From Phycisphaera sp. (GTDB taxonomy: Bacteria > Planctomycetota > Phycisphaerae > Phycisphaerales > Zrk34), in the NCBI GenBank assembly GCA_016125285.1, contig WGMA01000037.1, positions 62,001 to 126,000 on the forward strand: 64,000 bases of DNA, read 5' to 3'. The notes beneath the pieces were generated by a model, which saw only the letters and a list, made by a program, of their open reading frames with translations, did no database searches and was not told the origin of the DNA. Below are positions 18,545 through 27,055 of this stretch, piece by piece. Each line of letters opens with the position of its first letter. Position 1 is the first letter of the stretch. Position numbers and translations under genes: made by a program.

Positions 18545-18850
18545 TTACTCGCTGACCGAGACCTTCATCGCCGTGCCGTCCTTGACCTTGACGGTGGCGG
18601 CGGCGTTGACCTTGACGGTCGCGTCCTTGTTCGAGTCCTCGCCGTTCAGCGAGTAGGTCGTGTCGTCGTTGACGGAGATCTCGGTGTCGTCACCGTTATC
18701 GTCCTGCAGCGTGAAGCTGCCGCCGTCGTCGGCGATCTTGGTGATCTTGCCGCTCATCGTCTTGGCCTCGTCGGCGGTGGCCAGCTGAGTCATGCCGATC
18801 ATCAGTCCGAGTCCCATCAATACGCACACCAACATCTGACGCCTGTTCAT
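18545..18850 (-). CDS. Small exported protein, likely paralogue of the neighbouring gene
   Basis: The product is 101 aa, with a signal peptide (RRQMLVCVLMGLGLMIGMTQLATA) and a short acidic mature part rich in beta-strand pattern (KTMSGKITKIADDGGSFTLQ, DDTTYSLNGE, TVKVNAAATVKVKDG). The layout matches the 112-aa protein downstream: export signal, an SGK(V/I) strand, a SF(V/T)L strand and an alternating end. AAGGAG lies 8-9 nt before ATG 18850, and a strong terminator follows the stop, so it is probably its own transcription unit. Periplasmic location is inferred; function unknown. Confidence 0.82.
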   Translation of the reverse strand: MNRRQMLVCVLMGLGLMIGMTQLATADEAKTMSGKITKIADDGGSFTLQDDNGDDTEISVNDDTTYSLNGEDSNKDATVKVNAAATVKVKDGTAMKVSVSE

Positions 18851-19254
18851 GGAAGTTCTCCTTGGGTATAGGCGGTCGGAGACGCGCAGCCGCTAACTCG
18901 GCGGCGTGCCGGTCTCGTGTTTGTCTTTTTGATTTCGGGTGAAGGAGCGGTGCGGGCGAAGGTCATCGGGCGTGGATTGCTCCGTTGCCGGAGGCGGCCT
19001 GACTATTCGCGGGGGGAACGCATGGTCCCGAGGTAGCTTTCCGAAACTGGAATGCGTCGATGCTCCTGAAGGCAGATGCCTGATACGCGACGCTGCCGCG
19101 TCGTCTCACTAGGAAATGACATTATCCATGGGGTCTGCGAAAGTCAATGGGGTCAAACTCGGCCGATAATCGCTGGTTTTTTGGTAAATATCGCGTTTTT
19201 CGGCCGAATGTCTGATGTGCGGCGGGGCGGCGGGCTCCGGCCCCGATCCGGGCG
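18851..19254. other. Non-coding gap between small exported gene and PHP phosphatase
   Basis: About 400 bases without a supported gene. Visible: the octamer ATGGGGTC twice (near 19128-19135 and 19147-19154) and two copies of the palindrome TCGGCCGA about 40 bases apart (near 19159 and 19199) in an AT-richer patch. No clear promoter or terminator was recognised. Confidence 0.5.
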
Positions 19255-20094
19255 TCACACCCCGGCGGCGTTGGTGAGGCTGGCGCGGGCGTCGGCGATG
19301 GCGATGTCGTGCCGCCGGCGTTCGAGGAAGTAGCTGACGTGCGTGTAGCCCGCTGCCTCGAGCAGGTCGTAGGCCTCTTCGTAATGATCCGCGACGCGGT
19401 CGGGCACGTGCGCGTCGGCGCCGACGGTCACGGGGATGTCACGCCGCTTCATCTCCGCGAGGATGCGCGGCGAGGGATTCATCTCCGGCACGACCTTGTT
19501 CAAACCCGACGTGTTGAGCTCCATCGCCGCGCCGGTCTTCGCGATGCGGTCGAGCGTGGCGCGGATGTGATCGATGAGGTTGTCGAGGTTGTAGTAGTTG
19601 GCCGTGACGTTCTTGATCAGGTCGGGGTGCGCGATGGAGTCGAACAGGCCGGTCTCCGCGGCGTCGGCGAGCTGGTTGAAGTACGTGAACTGCGCGTCGA
19701 TGGGGCTGAACAGCGCGAACTTGCGTCGCCAGTTCATCAGCTGCGGGTGCACGGATCCGAGCACGAAGTTGAGCGGCAGGTCGCGCGTCTGTTGTTCGAC
19801 GACGTGTTCGAAGCCGGGGAAGTAATCACACTCGAGCCCTGCGTGAACCTCGACGCGTCCGTCGAAGGCGTCGCGGGCGCGCTCGATGATGGCGAGGTAG
19901 GTGTCGACCTCGTCTTCGTTCATGCGGATGTTGGGGCCGCCGAACCCGGCGTCGGGCATCGGATTGTGACACGTGACGATGATGCCGCGCAGGCCGCGCT
20001 GCTCGGCGACCTCGGCGTACCGCTCGGGCTCGCCCTCTGCGTGTCGACACAGAGGCGTGTGCATGTGCGTTTCATAAACGATGCGCTGGGTCAT
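19255..20094 (-). CDS. PHP-domain phosphatase, histidinol-phosphatase-like
   Basis: The product is 279 aa. The PHP metal-binding motifs are in order: HMHTPLCRHAEG, TCHNPMP, AGLECDYFPG, LGSVH, DSIAHPDLIK, ELNTSGLNK and GADAHVPDRV. Together they coordinate the metal ions for phosphate-ester hydrolysis. The closest well-known relatives are HisK-type histidinol-phosphate phosphatases (last-but-two step of histidine synthesis), but no other his gene is nearby, so another phosphoester substrate is possible. The start at ATG 20094 places the first metal motif at residue 9, as usual; upstream in-frame sequence is low-quality. Divergent from the response-regulator gene. Confidence 0.85.
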   Translation of the reverse strand: MTQRIVYETHMHTPLCRHAEGEPERYAEVAEQRGLRGIIVTCHNPMPDAGFGGPNIRMNEDEVDTYLAIIERARDAFDGRVEVHAGLECDYFPGFEHVVEQQTRDLPLNFVLGSVHPQLMNWRRKFALFSPIDAQFTYFNQLADAAETGLFDSIAHPDLIKNVTANYYNLDNLIDHIRATLDRIAKTGAAMELNTSGLNKVVPEMNPSPRILAEMKRRDIPVTVGADAHVPDRVADHYEEAYDLLEAAGYTHVSYFLERRRHDIAIADARASLTNAAGV

Positions 20095-20442
20095 CGCGGG
20101 ACCTTTCGGGTCTTGCGGGGCGTCGTTGTTGATCGGAGTGCGGCGACAGGGGGTCGCACGGCCTGGCAATGCACGAAGGCCGCCGCTGGTTTGCTCCGCT
20201 CCGAGTGCAATTGTTGGCGCGACGGGCGGATATTTCAACTGGCGGGGGTTGGGGCGGTGTCGATATCGGCGTCGATCGGCTGGCGCGGAGGCGAAAAGGG
20301 CCCGGAATCGGGGTGGAGAGTCCGTAAACCGGGGCTACAATGCGCTTTGGGTATTGCGGATCGGGGTTATAGAGCGTATTTTCATCAGATTAACACGGGT
20401 GGCGGCGCATCGTGCACAAGCCGCCCGAAGAACAGGGATTGC
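20095..20442. other. Divergent intergenic region, PHP phosphatase and response regulator
   Basis: About 350 bases between two divergent starts. No gene supported. A Shine-Dalgarno-like AAAGG precedes the phosphatase ATG. No promoter with both boxes was convincing; GGGTTATAGAG near 20366 is the best plus-strand -10 candidate. Confidence 0.4.
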
Positions 20443-21000
20443 ATGATCGCCATGAGCAGTACCGAATCGGCCAACACGTCGGCGCCTCCGCAGAACGCCG
20501 CGATGGAGAAGCTCTCCGCGGAGGAGTTGGCGCACATGGCCGACGCGACGCTGCTGGTCGTCGACGACAACCAGCAGAACCTGGAACTGCTGCAGGCGTA
20601 CCTCGAGCCGCTGGGCTGCCGGATCATGACGGCGACGGACGGCCTGGAGGCGCTGAAGGCGGTGGACACCGAGACGCCGGACCTGATCCTTCTGGACGTG
20701 ATGATGCCGCGGATGAGCGGCTTCGAGGTCTGCAAGAAGCTGAAGGCCGACCCGGCGACGCGTGCGATCCCGATCATCATGGTCACGGCGCTGAACGAGG
20801 TCGGGGACATCGAACGGGGTGTCGAGTCGGGCACCGACGACTTCCTCAGCAAACCGGTGAACAAACTCGTGCTGCTGACCCGCGTGCGGAACCTGCTGCG
20901 TATCCACCAGCTCAAGCGTGAGCTGGACAACGCAACGGGGCGCTCGGGGCAGGACGAGGCGAACGGACCCGCCAACGATAACGGGGCGGCGGGTCACTGA
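20443..21000 (+). CDS. Single-domain response regulator (CheY-like receiver)
   Basis: The product is 185 aa. One receiver domain occupies residues 35-155: acidic pair VVDDNQQN (Asp41-Asp42), phospho-acceptor Asp85 in LILLDVMMPRMSG, Thr in VTAL, and Lys137 in FLSKPVNK. Residues 1-34 are a flexible Ser/Ala segment and the last 25 are Gly/Asn-rich; there is no output domain. It may act by protein contact or in a phosphorelay, for instance with the hybrid kinase 7 kb away, though nothing in the sequence links them. ATG 20443 or 20452 are both possible starts. The M16 peptidase begins 43 nt downstream, suggesting cotranscription. Confidence 0.88.
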   Translation: MIAMSSTESANTSAPPQNAAMEKLSAEELAHMADATLLVVDDNQQNLELLQAYLEPLGCRIMTATDGLEALKAVDTETPDLILLDVMMPRMSGFEVCKKLKADPATRAIPIIMVTALNEVGDIERGVESGTDDFLSKPVNKLVLLTRVRNLLRIHQLKRELDNATGRSGQDEANGPANDNGAAGH

Positions 21001-21043
21001 ACGAATGAACACGTTGCAACACGAGAAGCGCAGGAGACGGCCC

Positions 21044-24000
21044 ATGCCCGCATCCGGATCTGCCCGTCGCGTCACGTTGGCGTCCTTGTCCGTCATGATC
21101 GCCCTTTGCGGGCTGATGACGGGCGGCTGCCAGGAGGATAACCAAGTGGATTACGACGCGCTGTCGTGGCGGTCGGATCGCCGCATCGTGCGGCTGGACA
21201 ACGGGCTGGTCATCGTCGCCAAGCGCATCCCCACCGCGCCGGTCACGTCGGTGCACTGCTGGGTGAAGACCGGCTCGATCTACGAGCGCGAGTTCAACGG
21301 CGCGGGCATCAGCCACTTCCTCGAGCACCTGGTGTCCGGCGGCACGACGTCGACGCGCACGGAGGAGGAGTCCAACGAGATCCTCGGCCGCATCGGCGCG
21401 TCGACCAACGCCGCGACGAGCCTGGACACCGTCCGCTACTACATCAATACGTCGTCGGACAACACCGCGACCGCGATCGACCTGCTCAGCGACTGGGTCG
21501 CCAACGCGAAGATCACCGACGAGGAGTTCGCCCGCGAGCGTGACGTGATCCAGCGCGAGTTCCAGATGGGGCAGGGCGAGCCGAACCGCATCTTCTGGAA
21601 GCTCACGCAGCAGGCCCGCTACACGGCGCACCCGGCGCGTCATCCCACGATCGGCTATCTCAACGAGTTCCTGAAGATCACCCCCGAGCAGGTCCGCAAG
21701 TTCTATCACGAGATGTACGTGCCGAACAACATGGTGTTTGTTGTCGCGGGTGACATCGATCCGGACACGGTGATCCACCAGGTCACCGGCCTGTGGGAGA
21801 AGAAGGCGCGCGGGCGCATCCCGGGCGTGGTGTTCCCCAACGAGCGGCCGATCCTCGCGCCGCGCTACGCGAAGGGCACGGCTGACATCGATCGTCCCCG
21901 CGTGCGGCTGGCGTGGCCCGCGACCAAGCTCGGTGACGAGTACGACTACGCCCTCGACCTGCTGTCCGGCGTGCTGGGCCAGGGCGAGCTGAGCCGCCTG
22001 AACCAGTCGGTGCGTGACAGCAAGCAACTGGTGACGTCGATCGACGCGTACAACTCTAGCTTCTCGTGGGCGCAGGGCTTCTTCGGCGTCGACGCCGTGG
22101 TCGAGAAGGACAAGGTCGACCAGGCGAAACAGGCGATCCTCGAAGAGGTGTACCGCATCAAGGTGATCGGCGTGTCGGACGCCGAGCTGGAACGCGCCCG
22201 ACGCAAGACGATCGCGCAGGTGGTGTACGCGACGCAGACGGCTCACGCCGCGGCGGAGCGCATCGCCAGCGACTTCATCCACACCGGCGACCCGGACTAC
22301 CTCGACCGCTACGCCGAGGCGATCCAGCACGTGACCAAGGCCGACGTACAGATGGCCGCGGCGAAGTTCCTGCGTCCCGACCGGCTGATCACGATCGACC
22401 TCGAGCCCGGCTCGATCGCGGACGTGGCGCGGGACGAGTCGCTGGTCGGCGATCGCTACATCGCCTCACGCCGCAACGACGTGGACCTGATCGACCTCGA
22501 CAACCGAAACCTCGTCAAGCATTTCCAGTCGCTCACGCCGCTGCCGGACTCGTCGATCGCCCTGGCGATCACCCCGACGCGCATGATCACGCTGCCCAAC
22601 GGCCTGCGCGTCCTCGTGCAGCGCAACACGCAGCTGCCGATCGTGTCGATGCAGTGGTACCACCTCGGCGGCCAGCTCGCCGACACGCCGGGCCAGCAGG
22701 GCGTGGCCAACGCGATGTCGGAGATGATGATCAAGGGCGCCGGCGACCGCTCGGCCGACGACATCGCGCGCACGCTCGAAGACCTCGGCGCCGAGATGTC
22801 GACCAACTGCGGCAACAGCACGTTCTACGTCGCGGCCCAGTCGCTGTCGCAGGACTGGGAGCAGGTGCTGTCGATCATGGCCGACGTGGTGCAGCGTCCG
22901 ACGTTCCCCTCGAAGGAGTGGAGCGAGCTGCAGCCGCGCCTGCTCGCGTCGATCGACTCGATCAACGACACGTGGTACGGCCAGCTCCGCAGCGAGTTCC
23001 GCAAGGCGTACTTCGGGCCTAACCACCCGTGGTCGGAGCCGACGGTCGGCGTGCGGAACACCGTGGCCAGCCTCACCGCCGAGCAGCTCAAGCAGTTCCA
23101 CGACGACCACATCGCGGCGAAGGACGGTGTGATCGCGATCTTCGGCGACGTTGACCCCGACACCGTGGCCAACCGCGTCCGCGAGCTGTTCGCCGACATG
23201 CCCGCCGAGCCCAAGGTGGCGTTCAACGTGCCCACCACGCCGCCGGCCTCCGGCAAGCTCACGCAGGTCGAGACCCGCAAGACGCTCGCCGCCGTGCAGA
23301 TCGGCTACGGCCCCGGCATGGCGCGCAACAACCCCGACTACGCTTCGATGCTGGTCATGACCGGCGTGCTGGACAGCTTCCCGGTCGGCTGGCTCGACCG
23401 CGCGCTGCGTGGCGAGGGCCCCGGCCTGGTGTACGCGGTCGGCGCGGGCATGATGACCGGCGCCGCGCCCGGCTACTGGGCCATGCTGTTCAACACCAAG
23501 CCCGAGACCGTCAAGCCCGCGATCGAGCGTTCGCTCGACGTGGTCAATCGCATCCGCGCCGAGCAGGTGGGCCCCGAGGACCTCGAACGGGCGCGCACGA
23601 AGGTGCTCGTCGGCGAGTCGATGAGCCGTCAGTCGAACGGCCAGCGAGCCGCCGCCGCCGCGCTCGACGAGCTGTACGGCCTCGGTCACGACAACCAGAA
23701 CAAGCTCGTCGCCGAGATCCGCGGCGTAACCGCTGGCGACGTGCAGCGCGTCGCGCAGAAGTACCTGTCCGACCCGGTCGGCGTCGTGCTGACGAACAAG
23801 CCGCTGCCGGTCGCGGAACTGCCGTCGATCACGCCGGGCGATTACGTGCCCGTCACCCCGCCGGTGGCCACGGCCGACGGCACGACGCCGAACCCCGCGG
23901 ACGGCACGCAGCCCGCCAATCCCAACGAGCCGTCGGCGCAGCCCGGTGGTAACGCACCCGCGACGCAGCCCGGCGGCGACACGGCCTCGCTGCAGCCCGG

Positions 24001-24691
24001 TGGCAACACGCCCGGGACACAACCCGGCGGCGATACACCCGCGACGCAACCCGCCGTGGCCAGCGAACTGCTGGCGCCCAAGCCGTCGCCGGTCGTCATC
24101 AAGCCCGCCGAGGCGTCGCGCACGTCCCCGGGATTCGTCGCATCGACCCCGCCGGCGCCCGCTCCGAGCCAGCCGAAGGCCGGCCCGACGGTGACCGTGC
24201 CGCCGGCGACCGCCCAGCCGCAGCCGGCTCAGCCGTCGGTCACCACGCCGAAGCCCGAGCCGCAGCCGGTCAATCCGGCGGTCACGACGCCCAAGCCCGA
24301 GCCTCAGCCCGTCACGCCCGGCACCAATCAGCCGAAGCCTCAGCCGGTTCAGCCGTCCGTCGTGACGCCGAAGCCCGAGCCTCAGCCCGTCAAGCCCGGC
24401 GTCAAGCCCACCGAGCCGACCACGCGTGTGGAGGACCGCTTCCGTCGCGGCAACAATCCGCTGAGCGCGGGCGACGCCCGCTCCAAGGGCGGCAGCTCCA
24501 AGGGCGGCTCGAGCATCCTGCGTCGCACACCCGTCGTGCCCAAGCCCAGCGTGCCCAAGCGTGACGACAAGGAAACGCCGCGTAAGGAAGACCCGGCGGA
24601 CATCCGCCGCGACAAGGACGGCAACCCCATCAGCGGCAAGGACAACCCGCTCGGGGCCACCGATCCGCGGAAGCCGATCAAGAAGGACTGA
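21044..24691 (+). CDS. Two-lobed M16 zinc peptidase with Pro-rich repetitive, basic C-terminal tail
   Basis: The product is 1215 aa. The export signal (TLASLSVMIALCGLMTGGC) could be a lipoprotein signal, though the lipobox is imperfect. The first M16 lobe has the inverted zinc motif HFLEH (His91, Glu94, His95) and the downstream ligand Glu172 in ERDVIQREF. The second lobe (from about LPNGLRVLVQRNTQLP) lacks HxxEH, as in other two-lobed members where it serves as the closing half. From residue 950 the chain becomes Pro/Thr/Gln/Gly-rich with two repeat families, ending in a Lys/Arg-rich segment (RRDKDGNPISGKDNPL). Probably a periplasmic peptidase, with the tail reaching the wall or envelope. 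ATG 21044 is preferred over 21005 because AGGAGA precedes it by 7 nt. Confidence 0.9.
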   Translation: MPASGSARRVTLASLSVMIALCGLMTGGCQEDNQVDYDALSWRSDRRIVRLDNGLVIVAKRIPTAPVTSVHCWVKTGSIYEREFNGAGISHFLEHLVSGGTTSTRTEEESNEILGRIGASTNAATSLDTVRYYINTSSDNTATAIDLLSDWVANAKITDEEFARERDVIQREFQMGQGEPNRIFWKLTQQARYTAHPARHPTIGYLNEFLKITPEQVRKFYHEMYVPNNMVFVVAGDIDPDTVIHQVTGLWEKKARGRIPGVVFPNERPILAPRYAKGTADIDRPRVRLAWPATKLGDEYDYALDLLSGVLGQGELSRLNQSVRDSKQLVTSIDAYNSSFSWAQGFFGVDAVVEKDKVDQAKQAILEEVYRIKVIGVSDAELERARRKTIAQVVYATQTAHAAAERIASDFIHTGDPDYLDRYAEAIQHVTKADVQMAAAKFLRPDRLITIDLEPGSIADVARDESLVGDRYIASRRNDVDLIDLDNRNLVKHFQSLTPLPDSSIALAITPTRMITLPNGLRVLVQRNTQLPIVSMQWYHLGGQLADTPGQQGVANAMSEMMIKGAGDRSADDIARTLEDLGAEMSTNCGNSTFYVAAQSLSQDWEQVLSIMADVVQRPTFPSKEWSELQPRLLASIDSINDTWYGQLRSEFRKAYFGPNHPWSEPTVGVRNTVASLTAEQLKQFHDDHIAAKDGVIAIFGDVDPDTVANRVRELFADMPAEPKVAFNVPTTPPASGKLTQVETRKTLAAVQIGYGPGMARNNPDYASMLVMTGVLDSFPVGWLDRALRGEGPGLVYAVGAGMMTGAAPGYWAMLFNTKPETVKPAIERSLDVVNRIRAEQVGPEDLERARTKVLVGESMSRQSNGQRAAAAALDELYGLGHDNQNKLVAEIRGVTAGDVQRVAQKYLSDPVGVVLTNKPLPVAELPSITPGDYVPVTPPVATADGTTPNPADGTQPANPNEPSAQPGGNAPATQPGGDTASLQPGGNTPGTQPGGDTPATQPAVASELLAPKPSPVVIKPAEASRTSPGFVASTPPAPAPSQPKAGPTVTVPPATAQPQPAQPSVTTPKPEPQPVNPAVTTPKPEPQPVTPGTNQPKPQPVQPSVVTPKPEPQPVKPGVKPTEPTTRVEDRFRRGNNPLSAGDARSKGGSSKGGSSILRRTPVVPKPSVPKRDDKETPRKEDPADIRRDKDGNPISGKDNPLGATDPRKPIKKD
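23938..24053 (+). repeat. Imperfect Gln-Pro-Gly-Gly coding repeats
   Basis: Four or five imperfect copies of a unit of about 27-30 bases encoding QPGG(N/D)(T/A)(P/A) within the M16 peptidase tail. Confidence 0.85.
24217..24412 (+). repeat. Imperfect Thr-Pro-Lys-Pro-Glu-Pro-Gln-Pro coding repeats
   Basis: Three clear copies of a stretch encoding (V/T)TPKPEPQPV plus related PKPQPVQPSV units, extending the Pro-rich tail of the same peptidase. Confidence 0.85.
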
Positions 24692-24722
24692 GGTCCTTAC
24701 AAAACTTCTTGTATTAAGACTG

Positions 24723-24762
24723 ATGCCCCGGTATTTTAAATAGAGTACCGGGGCATTTTCTT
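24723..24762 (+). terminator. Rho-independent terminator after M16 peptidase
   Basis: ATGCCCCGGTA (24723-24733) pairs perfectly with TACCGGGGCAT (24746-24756), 12-nt AT-rich loop, then TTTCTT. Confidence 0.88.
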
Positions 24763-24825
24763 GGCGCGATCGCGTCGCCAAGGGCACACATGTCAGACGC
24801 GGCTGGCGAATTGGAGATATTGACG

Positions 24826-25509
24826 ATGAATCACGGACGGGTACGTCGCGGGTTTACCCTTATCGAGTTGCTGGTGGTGGTCTCCATCATCGCCTTGCTG
24901 ATCGCGATCCTGTTGCCAAGCCTGCAGAAGTCGCGCCAGCAGGCGAAGCGCGTCGTGTGTCTTGCGCAGCTCAAGCAGATCGATACCGGCACGTTCACCT
25001 ACGCGGTCGAATACGCCGACTGGCTGCCGTACCGCGAAAAGACCATCACGCTGCCGCACCGGATGATCGCCGGCAAGACCAATCTCAACAAGACCTTCAT
25101 CACGCCGTACATGCACGACCGGTCAAAGATGATGTTCTGCCCGTCGAAGTTGCTGGAGGCGCGTTACCCCGAACTCAAGAACCCCGATTACGTGACACAG
25201 CACGTGACGTATCAGTACCACAACATCCCCGGGCGCCTGGCCAACGGCGTGTGGGCCGTCGATGAGCCCGACCTGTCGAAGACCTCGGCGTTCAATCGCC
25301 GCGTTTCGCTGTGGGGCTGCCTGACGCTCGAGGTGATCACCGCGAAGGTGTGGTTTGGTCACGACACGCCGGTCATCGTCGACGAGCCGCTGGGCATGAA
25401 CGCCGTCTACACCGACGGCTCGGGCGAGTGGTCCAGCCTCGACGAGACCGAGGTGTTCTACCGCGGCCAGGGCAACACGCAGTGGTACCACTGGCCGATC
25501 CCGCACTGA
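24826..25509 (+). CDS. Type II-like prepilin / pseudopilin
   Basis: The product is 227 aa. The N-terminus carries a class III signal (RRGFTLIELLVVVSIIALLIAILLPSL): prepilin peptidase should cut between Gly and Phe, leaving the conserved Glu at position 5. The remainder has a Cys pair (VVCLAQLKQI, MMFCPSKLL) and an end typical of planctomycete secreted pseudopilin-like proteins. It shares the pilin helix but not the C-terminal EGEGQN motif of the three other prepilins in this window. GGAG (24813-24816) favours ATG 24826 over ATG 24790. Function (surface fibre, secretion pseudopilus or matrix protein) cannot be decided. Confidence 0.85.
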   Translation: MNHGRVRRGFTLIELLVVVSIIALLIAILLPSLQKSRQQAKRVVCLAQLKQIDTGTFTYAVEYADWLPYREKTITLPHRMIAGKTNLNKTFITPYMHDRSKMMFCPSKLLEARYPELKNPDYVTQHVTYQYHNIPGRLANGVWAVDEPDLSKTSAFNRRVSLWGCLTLEVITAKVWFGHDTPVIVDEPLGMNAVYTDGSGEWSSLDETEVFYRGQGNTQWYHWPIPH

Positions 25510-25529
25510 TCCGCCCGCCGCGCCCGCCG

Positions 25530-25559
25530 TTCGAGAAATCATTTCCCCGTTGCTAAGCT
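25530..25559 (+). promoter_or_regulatory. Possible leaderless promoter of second sulfatase
   Basis: TTCGAG (25530-25535), 18-nt spacer, TAAGCT (25554-25559), and ATG 25566 only 6 nt downstream. Both boxes are weak, but the spacing repeats that seen at mutY and argC. Confidence 0.3.
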
Positions 25560-25565
25560 GTCGGC

Positions 25566-26900
25566 ATGGGTACGCACCGCATTCGTTATGTCGCTTTTTT
25601 GCTTCTCGTCCTCACCTGCGCGATCGCGTCGCTCGGCGCTCGATCCGCGCGCGCCGCCGATCGGCCGAACATCGTCGTCATCCTCGCCGACGATCTCGGC
25701 GTCGAGTGCGTCAACAGCTACGGCGGCACGTCGTACCACACGCCGAACATCGACGCGCTGGGCGCCTCGGGCATCCGCTTCACACACTGCTTCGCCAACC
25801 CGCTCTGCTCGCCGTCGCGCGCGCAGCTGCTCACGGGACGCTACCCGCTGCACAACGGCATCAAACGCGTCATCTACGACTTCGAGAAGCACCGCGAGTT
25901 CCTCGACCCCGCTAAGGAGACGAGCTTCGCGAACCTGCTGCACAACGCGGGGTATCACACCGCGATCGCCGGGAAGTGGCAGGTGGAGTTCCTGCACGAA
26001 CGCGATCACGTCAACGCGTTCGGCTTCGACGAGTACGCGATGTGGCAGATCTTCGTCGACGGCCACAAGACGTCGCGCTACGCCGACCCCACGCTGCGTC
26101 GCAACGGCGTGGTGGTGCAGGACGAGCTGCGCGGCAAGTACGGGCCGGACGTGCAGCTCGACTTCCTGCTCGACTTCGTCCGCCGCCACCGGGAGGGGCC
26201 GTTCCTGATGTACTACACGGCGCAGCTGCCGCACTACCCGTGGGAGCCGACGCCCGACAGCGGCGTGCCGCTCAAGCGCGCCGAGGACGGCCTGGGTGAC
26301 AAGAAGTACTTCCCCGACATGGTCGCGTACCTCGACAAGCAGGTCGGCGTCATCGTCGCGACGCTCGAGGAGCTGAAGCTGCGCGACAAGACGCTCGTGA
26401 TCTTCGTCGCGGACAACGGCACGGATCGCCGCATCACGTCGGCGTGGTCCGGCGACAACGTGACACGCCACGCGCAGGGCGGCAAGGGCACGATGACCGA
26501 CGCGGGCACGCGCGTGCCGCTCGTCGCGAGTTGGCCCGGCGTCATCCAGCCCGGGCGCGTGTGCGACGACCTGGTCGACCTGTCCGACATGCTGCCGACG
26601 CTGGTGGAGATCGGCGGGGCGTCGCCGTCGCCGAACCCGATCAACGGGCGCAGCTTCGCGCCGCAGCTGCGCGGCGAGACCGGCACGCCGCGCATGTGGA
26701 TCCACGCGCAGAACATGGAGGATCGCCTGGTGCGCAACCGCGACTACATCCTCACGAACAAGGGCCAGCTCCGCCCGGTGGTCGGCATCGGCGAGAAGCC
26801 CGCCGCCGCGCTCAAGTCGCTCGACGACGCGCAGCGCGCCGCACGCGACGCGCTCAAGGCCGCGCTCGAAGAAGCCGAGACGTTTTCGAGTTCTCAATAA
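25566..26900 (+). CDS. Type I sulfatase (formylglycine-dependent), exported
   Basis: The product is 444 aa. Signal peptide (YVAFLLLVLTCAIASLGARSARA), then DRPNIVVILADDLGVE and the CSPSR motif (Cys81, to be formylglycine). Other sulfatase marks: LTGRYPLHNG, GKWQVEF, FVADNGTDRRI, GGKGTMTDAGTRVPLVASWPG and NGRSFAPQL. It is shorter than the other sulfatase in this window and distinct in sequence, so the two probably act on different sulfate positions or glycans. It opens a same-strand cluster with two FAD oxidoreductases and an alpha/beta-hydrolase. A formylglycine-generating enzyme must be encoded elsewhere. Confidence 0.94.
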   Translation: MGTHRIRYVAFLLLVLTCAIASLGARSARAADRPNIVVILADDLGVECVNSYGGTSYHTPNIDALGASGIRFTHCFANPLCSPSRAQLLTGRYPLHNGIKRVIYDFEKHREFLDPAKETSFANLLHNAGYHTAIAGKWQVEFLHERDHVNAFGFDEYAMWQIFVDGHKTSRYADPTLRRNGVVVQDELRGKYGPDVQLDFLLDFVRRHREGPFLMYYTAQLPHYPWEPTPDSGVPLKRAEDGLGDKKYFPDMVAYLDKQVGVIVATLEELKLRDKTLVIFVADNGTDRRITSAWSGDNVTRHAQGGKGTMTDAGTRVPLVASWPGVIQPGRVCDDLVDLSDMLPTLVEIGGASPSPNPINGRSFAPQLRGETGTPRMWIHAQNMEDRLVRNRDYILTNKGQLRPVVGIGEKPAAALKSLDDAQRAARDALKAALEEAETFSSSQ

Positions 26901-27055
26901 AAGCGCCGCGTTCATGTCCAACCGCGCGGCGGGGAGCACTAAGACTGTCTAGCAGGCGGACACGCCCGCAGCCGTCGTCGCGCGAGCCAGCCACTCGAAC
27001 GGCGAAAACACCTGAAATACACGCCGAAATGGCGTCGCCCCCACGGAGACGACCG

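Noticed and set aside
23938-24412. Tandem repeats considered as a CRISPR-like array
   Set aside because: Units are in frame, imperfect and encode Pro-rich protein; there are no uniform repeats with unique spacers.
22466-24787. 773-codon minus-strand frame opposite the M16 peptidase
   Set aside because: Gly/Arg-rich repeats mirror the Pro-rich repeats of the real gene; no start signal or family resemblance.
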